A stretch of DNA of 64,000 nucleotides, from the NCBI GenBank assembly GCA_029851415.1, contig CM056744.1, forward strand, positions 11,539,268 through 11,603,267. Reading direction: 5' to 3'. Of the stretch, positions 1 to 11,507 are shown in pieces. Positions within the stretch are counted from its first letter, which is position 1. Every line of letters begins with the position of its first letter. The stretch is from Eretmocerus hayati. Lineage: Eukaryota; Arthropoda; Insecta; Hymenoptera; Aphelinidae. The position numbers and the translations under genes were made by a program. The notes under the pieces were generated by a model. It was given only the letters and a program-made list of their open reading frames with translations, searched no databases and had not been told where the DNA came from.

Positions 1-339
1 AAGGGAGTAAGTCCTAAGCGTCCGTAATGAGCCAACGAGCAACGGGCAATTATAATTCTTCATCGTGAGCGCCCTAAACCACGTTTGAAAGCGGAATTTT
101 TGGGTTAGAATGATAAAAGTGGTTTTCTGCGAGTTCGTAAGAGGATGGACCCGAAGAGCCCCCATAATTTGAAAAAGTGTACATCGGTGATAAAAAGGGG
201 AAGCCCCTTCATATTGGCCTGCAAATACACACGAAACTTTTGCAGGTGAATCCTTCTTACCCGGCGGTGTAGCAAGGGACAATCCAAGGCGGATGCACAT
301 AATATGAAGCGTGACGTTCACGCGAGAGCGATACCTTGC
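1..339. other. Unassigned left edge
   Basis: No convincing gene, RNA or repeat was seen here. Short open frames exist but have no recognisable domain or splice context. Confidence 0.4.
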
Positions 340-1130
340 ATCGTTCGCTCATCCAATAACCTAAAACCCTTAACAAACCTACCCACCTGCAACTCTGAAC
401 CCTTAACCAACCCAACCACCTGCAACCCACAGCCCTCAACGAACCCACGCGCCCACCCATTCATCCACCCATCCATCCATTTATGAGATTGTTGGACGGA
501 TGAATCCTTGCAGTACGTGCCGGATTGCAACCCAGGTCAACTCAACCCAACCCAACCAACCTCAAACTAACCCGGCCTAACCCAACGCAACGCAACCAAA
601 CTCAATCCCGTCCAATCCAATCCAACTCAAACCGACTCGACCCGATACAACCCTAGCGAGCCTAGCCCATAACCCAACCCCAGCCAACCCATAATTCAAC
701 CCGACCCAACCCAACCCATATCACAACGCGGCTCATTCCAGCCCCGCTCACCCCCTTCATCCCAACCCATCCCGTCCCAGCTTATCCTATGTGAACCTAG
801 CCCAGTCCAGTCCAGCCCAACTCATCTTACTCCTTCCTGCCCTGGTGCATCCTATCCCATCACATTCCACCCTCCCCATTCCAACCCACTCCATCCCCCA
901 CCCCAGCCTATCCAACCCCATCCCAACCCAACCCAATCCCTCCGATCCCCTCGGATCCCATCCCAACCCAACCTAACCAACCCTTTCCATCCCATTCGAT
1001 CCCACGCATTTCAGCCCAGCCCAGCTCATCACATGCCATCACATCTCATTCCTTCCCATCTTATCCCATTCCAACCCAGGCATCCCGCCCCACTCCATCC
1101 CATTCCAACCCATTCCATCCGCCCATGAAA
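340..1130. repeat. Degenerate C-rich pentamer tract (CCCAA/CCTAA/CCCAT-like)
   Basis: About 790 bp are built from short C-rich words such as CCCAA, CCAAC, CCTAA and CCCAT. The top strand is almost free of G and a five-base periodicity drifts through the tract. The words resemble, but do not match, the insect telomere complement CCTAA. It reads as a decayed pentanucleotide satellite; the open frames inside it are low-complexity Pro/Ser/Thr/His translations and are not genes. Confidence 0.75.
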
Positions 1131-2132
1131 ATTTTGAACTCGGTTGGACGGATCATTCATTGTAGCATTATCGAGTCGAGATGGGGTCAACTCAAATGAA
1201 GGACGCGGAATTTTATCAAATTATATGGAGCCACCGTCGATGCAGTGTTCAATTGACATTTAGTGCAGCTTGAATCTACTGTTTCCGTGGCATACTTTCC
1301 GTACCACAGACCGATAGTGTCATCCGTGAATAACTGGAAGAGAATAATTCGCTTGATATCGCTTGAGTTGTCTTACTCGCTCATTCACTCTAATTAATAA
1401 ATATCAAGATATCTCGAGAATACTCAAAATACTAATTGTAAAATCAAAAACGTCAGTTGGAGAGGAAATCTCCATATTCTGTCATATCATGGAACATGTA
1501 TTCTATAAACAAGTAAAATGATTCTTAATCCCTGAAAATTATCATTCGCAACAGAAAATAACTATACCAGAACGGCTCACGGTGGTTTCACCTTCCTGCG
1601 CGCGTCGTCGGCACGCACATAATTTTTTTCATGATGGCTCAAGCTCTCACAGTGTTGAGTCACTGATCAAATCAAAGATCCTCTCTTAAAAAATTCCATA
1701 TCGAACCAAAATTACATATTTGTCGAATTCATCCTTGGTTATGCAAATACTTAGCAGATGATGTATCACTGCAGTCAAATAGTACTTTCATCAACCGAGA
1801 GTTCCATCACATCAACCCACGATAGAATATATAAACACAGATAAGATTGAACCCAAAAATTTCATGCAATTGACACAAGTTCTACTTTACTTTGATATTT
1901 CGATAAGATTTTCCACCATGCATTGATATTGTATCCGTTGCATAGAATCCTGTTATCTACAAAGGATATTGCGTGGATATGGATTTGAAGAACAGAAACG
2001 ATGATAATGTCCCATATTCACACCAATATCGGAAACGTCATAGGAAGTGCATCAAGATTCTTCAAATCTATCCAATTTTCGTAATTGTGTCAGTCAGTAT
2101 ACATGAGTGATTTTTCAGATGCACTCGGTCAC
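1131..2132. other. Intergenic DNA upstream of the knottin-like gene
   Basis: AT-rich, non-repetitive sequence leading into the TATA box at 2133. I see no gene in it. Confidence 0.4.
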
Positions 2133-2140
2133 TATATAAA
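2133..2140 (+). promoter_or_regulatory. TATA box of the knottin-like gene
   Basis: TATATAAA lies about 30 bp upstream of the start of a short non-coding exon that ends in a consensus splice donor at 2206/2207. Position and context fit a focused RNA polymerase II promoter, as is common for insect secretory-product genes. Confidence 0.6.
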
Positions 2141-2164
2141 AGACCCTGGGTGACGGATATGAAT

Positions 2165-5100
2165 CGATAGTTGTGATTGAAACTACGAGCAGGTTGCACG
2201 TGAAAGGTGAGTCGAATATCGTCATACTTTTGCCAGTATTGATAGATGATATTGTATTGAGAATTTGGTGAATGATTTTGTTTTGGAAAAATTAATTATC
2301 ACTGTAAGATTAGGATGGATGGAAGATTCGGTTAATTTTGATTCGACATTGATTTGTTTGAGCCTCACAGTGGTTTCCGCGACACTTCATATTTTTGATT
2401 TGCTTGTCGTTTTATATGACGAATAACTATGAAACATCTGCAAGATATTGGATTTTGGGTTGATTTCCTGGAAGTCACCAACAATGAATAATATGAATAT
2501 GAATTTGAAAGAGGAGTTTTTTATGAATTATATTTTTGTAGCTTGATTCCATGATTCATTACAGACCGGATGAATTTCAACTCATTCCTCGTATTCAAAA
2601 TAACTCTCAATAGAGAATTCAGACGAAAATCTGGCGTTTTTGAGATTCTCAATTTTCATAATTCCTCATGAAAATCGATACTCGATCAGTTTGCGTGTAT
2701 CCCTACTGCATAGCGATGAAAATTGACGTGTAAACATGCACTCGACAATATGCAACACGATTCATGAGAATATCTCAACTGGTTGCCGCGAATTGTTGCA
2801 ACTTTAGTGATCGGAACTCTCAAAGGATAAGGATTCAGACAAAACAAAAAGGAAAGATCTTTCCTTTTTGTCTCTACATTCATATTTTCTGCTGCCAAAA
2901 CGATTGGAGATGTTGACCAATTTCACCTGTCAATTTTGTATGAATTTAGCCAACATTTACGATTTTTCTATAGATTCGTGAAAATTCGTAAAAATTCATC
3001 GACACACCATTCAATCATCCTTCAGAACTCTAATCATTGATCATGTTGTCAATTTCAATCGAGTCATTGATATCAATTCTAGGATCAGTCTCAATTTTAC
3101 CATGAAATATTTCATGCAGCTGTGTACTCATGTAAAGTTTTTCTATCGCTCAAATTGAGGAGGCATCACCCGCAACCACAAGTTCAACTTCGTTGAAAAT
3201 CTAATCAAATTATTTCGAAACTTGAAAAAATTTTGTAAAATTTTCTCCAGATGAAAAGAGTATTTAGAAGCTATAAAATGGAGATGCACTATAATTCGAA
3301 ATGCATTGAGTTTAATTGTGCAGGGACTTCTCACATGAGTTCGTGCCAGAGAAACTAACGAGTTCAAATCTTTCAATCCATCTAAAATCGGTACCCATGA
3401 ATCATCTAAACCGTATTCATTTCCTCCCCATCAATCCAAACAATGGTAACCATGATTTATATGAAGCTGAAATAATTGCATGAGAAATTTTTCAATTTTC
3501 GCAGATATAACACAAATATAAGTAAAAATGTGGAGAGTTTTGGCTTGTTTCGTTATGGCAGCAATTGTCGTTGCCTCATCTCTGCCTCAACAATATCTGG
3601 AACCAAGATGGGGATTCGAAGATGATAACAACATCGATGATCAATGTAAAGGTTGGGGATCCAAGGTAAGTCTATCCAAAATGATTTCTCTCTCATTTCT
3701 TGATTCTCGATTGGCTGTATGATTGAAGCACAAATATGCACGACAGAGTCGACTTCGGTCTAAGTACCCGCAGCTCACTCGTTCAAAGTACCACTGCAAT
3801 TTTCCCGTTCTGACCCTCATACTACTGATTTCATGATCGAAGTTAATTTACAATCAGTGGTTGTGCTGTTTTGCGATTTGATCTCAAAATATTTGGATTG
3901 TACTACAGAAATATTCAAAATATTTCACATTTTGTTGATATACGTGAGTGCTGAGGAGAAAAATTGTGTACTACGGAAGTTGATTTAGGTAATTTCCATA
4001 TCGGTTTAGATCGAATTTCAAATATCATACTCCTAACAAATCGAACGAGTGCCATTTTCTCAGGATGCAGAAGTGAAATTCCTCGGTTTTTTTTCCTGGA
4101 AGGTCCCCCCATAATGACGATAGCTTGCAAACTCTTCGGCGAATTCCACTACTAAATGAGACATTATTACCTCTCATCTACTAGGGAGGTTTTACAGAAT
4201 TAGTCCACTGTTGATGTACTCAATTGTCCTCGTCATTCAAATTCATCCTCAAGCACAGCCCTGTCGAAAATTTCCAGTATTTCTAATCACTATGACAGTT
4301 TAAAAGTCATATCTTACCCATAAAATCTCTCAAAAATGCTGACTATTTCAAAATATTCGTCATCCTGTCTCGAGAACACATTTTCATTCAATCAATCTCA
4401 CAAATCAATAGCATAAAAATTGAAAGAATAAGAAGATATGAAAATTTTTTGATATTTTACAGTGTAGTGGAAACGATACATGTTGCAGCATTCTAAAGTG
4501 TAGTAAAAAGAAAGGTGTCTGCTCAATCTTGGCAGGACTTTGGGATGATACAGATTGCAGCCCTTTAGGAGCATCGGTGAGTTTACATTTATTCACCAGA
4601 AATATTTAACTTCAAATTTCTCAGTGCTTTTAAATAATAAAAGAATTCGTCCGAATAGTGTTCTACGGACAGTGACTGCTGTTCAAATCATTGCGAGCAG
4701 GATATGCCGAGGAATTGGGACTTTTGGCCAAAAGAAAATACCGGTCACTGCACAAACTCATCTTCGAATTCAACGACTTTACCCCCAGGATCCGAGACTA
4801 CAACGCTTAGGAGTCCAACATTCTTGGAATATCCTTGATCTGAATTCGATTTGAACTACCTCAAGGATATACAAGTGCAGGCTAATCAGGATGATTACAA
4901 TAAGTGACAGACACTTTTTATATTGTTATCAAATTCATCTGTGAGATATTTTACGTGAAGAAAATGTATAAAGTGATTTTACCGGTGATCCCTCAGTTAT
5001 GTGACATTTGTTGGTTTTGAAATTATTGGTCTACGCAGAATGAGTCTATGAAATGACCGAATTCTCTATAAGAATGATGATTGAATGTACAGATTAGTGG

Positions 5101-5210
5101 TGCATATCAAAGACGAAGCAATGTAACAAAATTGATTGTAAATTTTTAGAAAATCATCTTATCCGCTATTATAGATGAAAGGTCTGATCTTGTACTGATT
5201 TAGCAATAAA
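2165..5210 (+). CDS. Secreted knottin-like cysteine-rich peptide gene (multi-exon)
   Basis: Inferred model: non-coding exon about 2165-2206 (donor GGTGAG), exon 3505-3665 with ATG at 3528, exon 4463-4576, and a terminal exon. The first coding exon gives a hydrophobic signal peptide, a short acidic linker and one cysteine. The next has six cysteines including an adjacent pair. Spacing across the junction is C-X6-C-X5-CC-X4-C-X6-C, the inhibitor-cystine-knot pattern. Both coding junctions are phase 0. The terminal acceptor is uncertain. One after TTTCTCAG at 4624 makes a 48-nt intron, adds an eighth cysteine and stops at 4633. A weaker one at 4700 gives a longer tail. AATAAA at 5205 would end the transcript. 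Known knottins include arthropod toxins, protease inhibitors and antimicrobial peptides; which applies here cannot be told from sequence. Confidence 0.65.
5205..5210 (+). terminator. Polyadenylation signal AATAAA
   Basis: Canonical AATAAA downstream of the last plausible exon of the knottin-like gene and on its strand. Confidence 0.5.
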
Positions 5211-8200
5211 CATTTTCGAAAACTACCAAGCAGTTATGAAATATGTCCATCTAGCTTCGTCTTCCAACTCACCCTTCTCACTCCAATATCCGAATATATC
5301 ATCCGTGTGTGGCTTTGAGTCCGTTAGGTAAAGCGTAACCATTCATAGAAATGTATCACTTATGTGAAAAATAGGTGAAAAACATCAAAATTCTTACTTT
5401 AGGACTTTCACTTATTTTATCCCCAGAGAGCGCTGGAAAAAAAATGTTCACACAATTTTCGCAAAAAGTAGATACTTTGCATACACGAATATTTTTTTTA
5501 GAGTTTTCCCCACTACCATATGAAAATCATGAATCTTGTGACACTTTGTATATCTTCTTGGGAATATACACTCCAGCTGAAAAGTGTTAATCCTGTGATG
5601 TCAAACATCAAATGAGATACATTTCAAATTTTTCCAAAATTTCCGCCTCAAAATCTAAAAATTCTTAATTCGGACTATATTTTCGTACAAATGAACCTCA
5701 TGACCCAAAATAAATAATATTTATCAAATAAAAAGAATCTTTACGCACTTTCTTCAGCCCTGCAAACGTATAACATCCGAACACTCGTATAGACGCATGC
5801 AAAAGGCAAAACGAAAGGTCATCGCTCTCGATTATCATAATCAGGCTCAGCTCATGAAATCGTTAGACACGTAGATATAATATCTATGCAAGTGCACGCG
5901 TACCTCGAGCACTCCTTATTCATAAATTCAATTACACTCATACAGAAGCTTCTATACACACACACATTTACAAATAACGGACATGATATATCCACACACA
6001 GTCACATCCTAATTCATGTATATGTTTAGACTTATTTGTATGTGCTCACCCTAGAAGTACACAAGCGCATGTTAGACATTCGAGTAAGTCTTGAATCAGC
6101 AAAGGTTTGCTTCCGTGATTCTGAATGTAAAAAAAAAAAACTTGGTTAGGTAGCGGGTGAGGAATCCCGAGCGTATACTATAATAATCGATTCTCTGGCG
6201 CGCGCCTTCCGTGTATCTATAAATTTAGATCTTCTCATCCTATGTATATAAGCATAAAGGATATAATTTATCCCTAGTGCGGTGAATTTGCATAAAAGGG
6301 CTGTGTGATGTATGAATATGTTCGGAAAGTACAGTAGGGAATTTATTATAGAGCGATACGCAAGAGTTAGCATAGTCGGTGAACTAATTGATTGAATGAT
6401 TTAGGGTTTTATGAGTTTGATTAATGAGGTTCGGGAAGACTGATGATTATTGGTGATTTATATGGGTTTGAGATGTTTTCCGGGTTCTTTTTACTTCACG
6501 GAGGATTTGGATGATCACGGATACTGAGATGGATTTTTGGACATTGAGTTTTGAGGTTAGAAGGTGACGTTTACGCGATGTTAGCTGGAGAACCTGGGAG
6601 AATTCGTTACTTCAATTGACCATTTTGGACACCCAATTCGACTCATTACGAACCTCCTTTTTTTTGAGGTTTAAGAAAATTATTTCAATTTTCGGTTGAA
6701 AAGTTACGAAAAATCCACAATGTACAACTTGCTGTCGCATACCTTTAGCTTGAAGTAAAAAATAATAGGAAACTTGGTTAAACGTTTCAACGACGTGATG
6801 TATCTAATGTAACGATCGAAACTAATCAATATGGGTCATGAATTTTTCTAGAATCTTCTAATGTGGGAGCGAAGGATACACAAGAATAATGATGATTTGA
6901 GTGGTGGAGTGACATCGCTAACATAATAATTCTCATCACAGATATTATCTCGAGTGGAAATCGGCACTTCCTGGGCCAAACATGCGTGACATATTGGAGT
7001 CAAATTGGCCCTAGGCGTGAACAGTTTGACATTTCTCCGAGAGCATCCGGCATTTTGCTCATAGAATTTTTTTGGTTGTACTTGATTGCCCTGAAATGGA
7101 CGTGCGACATCACTGAGGCCTCAAATGGTTCCCCCAAAAACCCCAAAAATTCATTCGGTACAAAAGTCATTCGATCAGAATTTTCAAGTTTCCGCATCTA
7201 AATGACCTCAGATATGATTTTCGGCCGGTGTTGCTGGCACTACAGAAGTACATACTTTTAGTATTTGTAGTCCCATGAATGAATTGGACTACGAATTACG
7301 GTAATTCTTTCTTCATTATGTAAAGCAGTGTCGGTCGGATGCAAATGTACAATATCAAGTGTCATGTCGGTTCGAGACATGGAAAAATTAGAAATAAATG
7401 GAAAGTGAAATCACATAACCTAAAACGTCAAAAGTATCTCAACCCCGTGTGATCCTCGAAATTTTGATAACTTTTGTATAATCACCGAATTTCTCTTCTT
7501 TATTCGGAAAGGCTCAGTAGACTCTCGCGCTGATAAACCAAGAGGGATGGCGGGGGCGAAAACAGATTGACTGAAAAGGAATGCAGATTGATTCTCAAAA
7601 TTTTAATAATTTCCGTATAATCATATAACATCTCCTCCTAGTTCGGAAAAACTTGGTAGCGTGAACATTCAGAAATTAAAGCCGTAAACCATGGTTAAAT
7701 CGTAAATCAGGAGCCGATCAAGCATAGCGAGGTAGAATCGAACCACGATGGAACAACGGAACGTGCGATCTCTAGTGCCAGTAACAAATGCTATGATTTT
7801 TTCTGATTTTAGCGACTTTTACCTCAAAAATTAGCAGCGCGGCGCGTGATGACTGCCCATAATGGGAAAGACTAGATATTTCTAGCTCATAAGTAAGACA
7901 CGCGAGGCATTCAACTTTTGAGCTGATAAAATTTAGTATTTTCCACTGTGCGCCTTATCTGCACCAACCAAAAATTGCGGGCTATTTTACGATTCTATTC
8001 GATGCGATCATAGAAATATTATACCATAACAGTGTAATATCTCTATGGATGCGATGCTGAGTAATTTTTTTTAGAGCCATCATTCTCAGAGATTGACTCA
8101 CAACAAATAATACAATTCAGTATCTACATGTACTACTATTTTTCCGACTCATCAAATTGAATTAGGCATCTGATCATTCACCTTCCAACCATAATCAAAA

Positions 8201-9570
8201 TTTTTCCAACGAGAAATCGTAATTCATTGACACAAAAGACCGGAATATGACGGATTGCTATATCGAACCTCCTAATCTTGCAGTCTATATTTTTTAATCG
8301 TAGAGCAAGATAAGCACATCCTGCTGGAAGAAGTATTTTCGTAGCTATGAAATCAGACCTGCCGGTAATTCTTCAGAATTTAAAAATTAAGTGAATACCA
8401 GACTCATTATTCATTCATCACATACTCTACAATTAATCGGTCAATACATACTTCGATTCAAACTATAAAATTTCTCATCACCCACATTTCCCTAACTTTC
8501 TTCATTGCACAGAATATACGGTTTTACGCAATCTTAGTAAGAAACGAGAAAAACCTATTCGTCGCAGAATCGAGCATGAAGTATACTTAAACACTGGTCC
8601 TGAGTGGAATGTCGTATCGTTGAAAAGCTGACGCTGGTTGTTTTTATATACTACACCTGATGCCATCATCGTGGAATGGACTTTTAGCGGAAGACATTTA
8701 CCAATGGAAATCCAATGGGACAGCTCGCGTAACTCGAACGAGATGACGTACTCGCTAAGTACACATGTATAGGATACGAGATTACTCGAGTGCGCAACGA
8801 CCCCATCGTTCTGTCATGTATCTAACGAACGGAGTACTTTTTGTTGTTCTTACGGATATGTGAATTCGATATTGGATGAGATATCGATCTTTAGATCATT
8901 AGATGATATAGACGATCACAGAATGGAATGATTACGGTGTATTCCAATTTTTTGAATATTTTGTTGGTACTCAAGTTCCGGAATATCCTTATTTCAATCA
9001 TGAATAAAAAATTTGGTCTTTTCTAGTGGCCGGGTTTAATTTAACCCCTGTCACCTTGGACTTCACTTCCCGGGCTCGCGAGAATTTTCTGCCACGAAAA
9101 TTATCAATAACTAGTTGAAAAATGATTTTAAAAAACGTCAAAATTATAATGCTGAAGTTTTTGGGTTTTCCCATTTTTCCCAAAGTAAAGCATGTGGAGA
9201 GTTGGTTGTTGGGGGAACGTGTTCCTAGAGTTGCCACAGATTTTTCAGAATTTTTTCAGATTTTCTCCATGCACCAAATAAACATTATCACATATATCAA
9301 TTTACGGCGATGTCTACTGTAGTAGAATAAATAAATGAGGGGGTTAATTAAATTGGAAATGACTTTCATCCTACTGTGGACTGTTATGATCATGAACATC
9401 AAAATAATCTGGATAATCTCGCCAAATCGTATGCATTCTTATTAACCGAGTGATTTTGTACAAAGAAATCGAGAACGTTTGGATTTCGGAATTCTCCCCG
9501 CTTTGCGAGTGTCACGTGAGAATTTATGGAAAGTCGATAGACTCGTGGAAAAGTAAGCGATCGATATTAC
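5211..9570. other. Gene-poor AT-rich interval
   Basis: No gene is supported. There are short CACA-rich stretches near 5955-6010. A loose direct repeat of about 80 bp occurs at 7450-7530 and 7595-7665, sharing a core like ATAATTTCCGTATAATCA followed by a TCGGAAA-type word. All open frames are short and show no recognisable domain. Confidence 0.4.
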
Positions 9571-9574
9571 ATGA

Positions 9575-9650
9575 AAACCGCGGAAATTCGAACCCGGGAC
9601 ATTCCTCACGGAAGCCAAGTGTTCCAATCCCTAGACCACTACAGCCTATC
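9575..9650 (-). repeat. tRNA-derived (SINE-like) segment
   Basis: Read on the minus strand, a tRNA-Glu-like A-box region (TAGTGGTCTAGGGATTGG, 9641-9624) is followed by a B box GGGTTCGAATTTCC (9595-9582). Spacing is close to that of a tRNA, but the acceptor stem does not pair cleanly. This fits a pol III-transcribed SINE head or tRNA pseudogene rather than a functional tRNA. Confidence 0.6.
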
Positions 9651-9950
9651 CTTCCGTCGTCTCATCGACTAACATCTTCACAGACAGAATCCGAAGATGC
9701 CCGGGTTGCACTTATTCAAGGCTCGGCGCGTAGTGACGTATGTACGTCACACCAGCTTTATGAATTTCTAATAAAAGACGTACTTACCGTATATTTTTAC
9801 ACAGTAAATCCATGATTAACTCAAATGGGGCCATAAAATTTTTGGGATACTCAATCATGTATCGATCACTTTTGATGAGGAATGAATACTGAAACTAAAT
9901 ATTCTATTCACCATTGATTAAAATCAGATTTTGTAGACAAACGAACGCAA

Positions 9951-10024
9951 GTCCGATAATTGAAGTTAAGCAACGTTGAGCGTGGTTAGTACTTGGATGG
10001 GTGACCACCCATCTCGGTTTGTCA
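9951..10024 (+). repeat. 5S rRNA-derived fragment (SINE head or pseudogene)
   Basis: The segment closely follows the 3' two-thirds of arthropod 5S rRNA: GTCCGAT, then GAAGTTAAGCAACGTTGAGC, then GGTTAGTACTTGGATGGG. It therefore keeps the pol III internal A box, intermediate element and C box. The first ~37 nt of 5S are not recognisable and the 3' end decays after TGACC. It is either a 5'-truncated 5S pseudogene or the head of a 5S-derived SINE whose body would run toward about 10250. Confidence 0.8.
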
Positions 10025-10385
10025 ACCTCAATTTGCTGGCTTATTTTGATCCATTGGCTAACATTAGACAACAATGCGAGCGAGGGCACGGAATGTTACA
10101 ATGTCGATGTTCATGCTTAGGAAAAGTGGCATGAGCGCCGTAAGGGTAGCATGATAAATGTGCCGAACTCTCAGGGGCAGGTTTTCTCCCTTCAGAAAGT
10201 ATATCCACGCACTCCACAGGCATGATCCTTAAGCAAATGCTCAGAGAATTAGGTTAGGGTAAGTGGCTGGATCTTTAAACTCAACACGATGAAGACACAA
10301 AATGTTGAGCCCAAGAGATCCACCTCGATTGACATGGTCCATTGGACAACCGTTCCGAACGCAAACGTTGAACACACGATGAAAG
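10025..10385. other. Host flank left of the Polinton
   Basis: Possible body of the 5S-derived repeat followed by unassigned host sequence. No gene seen. It ends at the target-site duplication of the Polinton. Confidence 0.4.
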
Positions 10386-10391
10386 AATAAT
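10386..10391. repeat. Target-site duplication AATAAT (left)
   Basis: The six bases before the left terminus are identical to the six after the right terminus (27732-27737). Polintons characteristically duplicate 6 bp on integration. Confidence 0.9.
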
Positions 10392-10491
10392 AGTAGTATG
10401 GGTAGGCTAAGTCCAGACAGGGGAGGCATGGTGGGGGTAACCGTGTATTAGGGGAGTCCCGTCTGGTGGTGTGTCTAGTCCAGACCAGGGG
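10392..10491 (+). repeat. Polinton left terminal inverted repeat
   Basis: 100 bp matching the reverse complement of 27632-27731 with 4 mismatches, three of them clustered in the AGGGGAGTCCC segment. It includes GC-rich words such as TCCAGACAGGGG. Similarity stops abruptly after CCAGACCAGGGG. Confidence 0.95.
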
Positions 10492-10922
10492 TGGGGGTAT
10501 AGAGGGGTGCCATGTGAATGGGTAGCATGTTGGCCTTGCCGTAAGGGCGTTTGAAGGGTGACCCATATTTGAATTATTGATCGATGATATAGCAGACTTT
10601 CGTCCGCGGTCCTTTCTATATATTTCTTCCGTATTTTTTTGATGTGAAATGGCCGAGAGATGAAAGGCTGCGTTATATATTTCATTTGAATGGGGGTGAA
10701 ATAATAACATGAGATTTTCAAAAAAACTTAGAATTTATTTATATATACTAAAGACACACTTTTACATAAATGGTTATATTGGTGAATGATTTAATACGTA
10801 ACCTTACTTCTATGATTATAGTTTTCATAATTGTAGGAGAAGAGTTCACTGTGTAATATCCTAACCATAGAGAGTAGTATGCTTCAAATTCGGTCGGTCC
10901 TTTACGCTGATGATTCTTAGAA
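10492..10922. other. Left subterminal non-coding region of the Polinton
   Basis: No gene supported. Long minus-strand frames here run out through the inverted repeat into host DNA and are spurious. It contains the likely polyadenylation signal of the leftward gene block at 10734-10739. Confidence 0.6.
10734..10739 (-). terminator. Polyadenylation signal AATAAA for the leftward block
   Basis: TTTATT on the plus strand is AATAAA on the minus strand, about 185 nt beyond the protease stop codon. It is the best-placed 3' end signal for the leftward structural genes. Confidence 0.45.
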
Positions 10923-11507
10923 TTAATTACATAATCTCGATGTGCAAGATTGGATACAATGCGAGCAAGACTCGTGTGGAGTCTTTTTAGATTTTTTCTT
11001 CATGATTTTCTTGAAGATGGTCATACAAAGTTTGTCATTGTTTCGTACATCTGAGGAAAACAGAGATAAGAAACCGTCAAGAGAACTGTGACGAGACATA
11101 TAGTGGAGAAATATAACGCAGTAGTTCCCACAAACGCTGGACTGGATTGATTGTAGTTGTCGTTGGTTCCATGTGAAGAAAGTGGAGTTCTTCTTGAGAC
11201 GATCAATATGATGACTGACCGAGGGTGGCTCGCCGTAGCTATCGAAGAAGACGCCGTGTCCATTTTTATCTACCCATATAGCTTGCCAGTGTGAGCCTGA
11301 AATGAGAACAAAAGATGAGTGTCTCTTCATTTATATGAATACAATCAGAGAGAAAAAGATATGCGTACCAGGAAGATTATGGTCTTGTACGTTCGTCACG
11401 ATGCAAGCTGGTCGGGTCCACAGGCGAGGTATTTGGTCTGCGGGATACACTCCAACGGTTGACGCCTGGACGCATTGGAGTGCTCGTAATATTTGGATTG
11501 AATTCAT
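10923..11507 (-). CDS. PRO: Adenain-like cysteine protease (two exons)
   Basis: Maturation protease of the adenovirus/Polinton family, expected to cleave capsid precursors. Inferred exons are 11507-11369 and 11296-10923, separated by a 72-nt intron with donor GGTACG and acceptor TTTCAG. The junction is phase 1 and completes the catalytic-His motif GSHW; the upstream exon carries the family's YPADQ-type lead-in. Downstream lie the FFDSYG segment and the nucleophile in SSVCGNYC, preceded by the oxyanion-hole Gln. Length is about 170 codons, short but within family range. Exon 1 overlaps the C-terminal end of the neighbouring ORF in another frame. An unspliced reading would start just after the intron and lack the N-terminal third. 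Confidence 0.85.

Noticed and set aside
791..976. Pro/Ser/His-rich small protein
   Set aside because: Pure translation of the C-rich pentamer repeat.
10249..10721. Long minus-strand frames across the left Polinton terminus
   Set aside because: They run from inside the element through the inverted repeat and duplication into host DNA, with low-complexity Pro/His/Tyr content and no domain.
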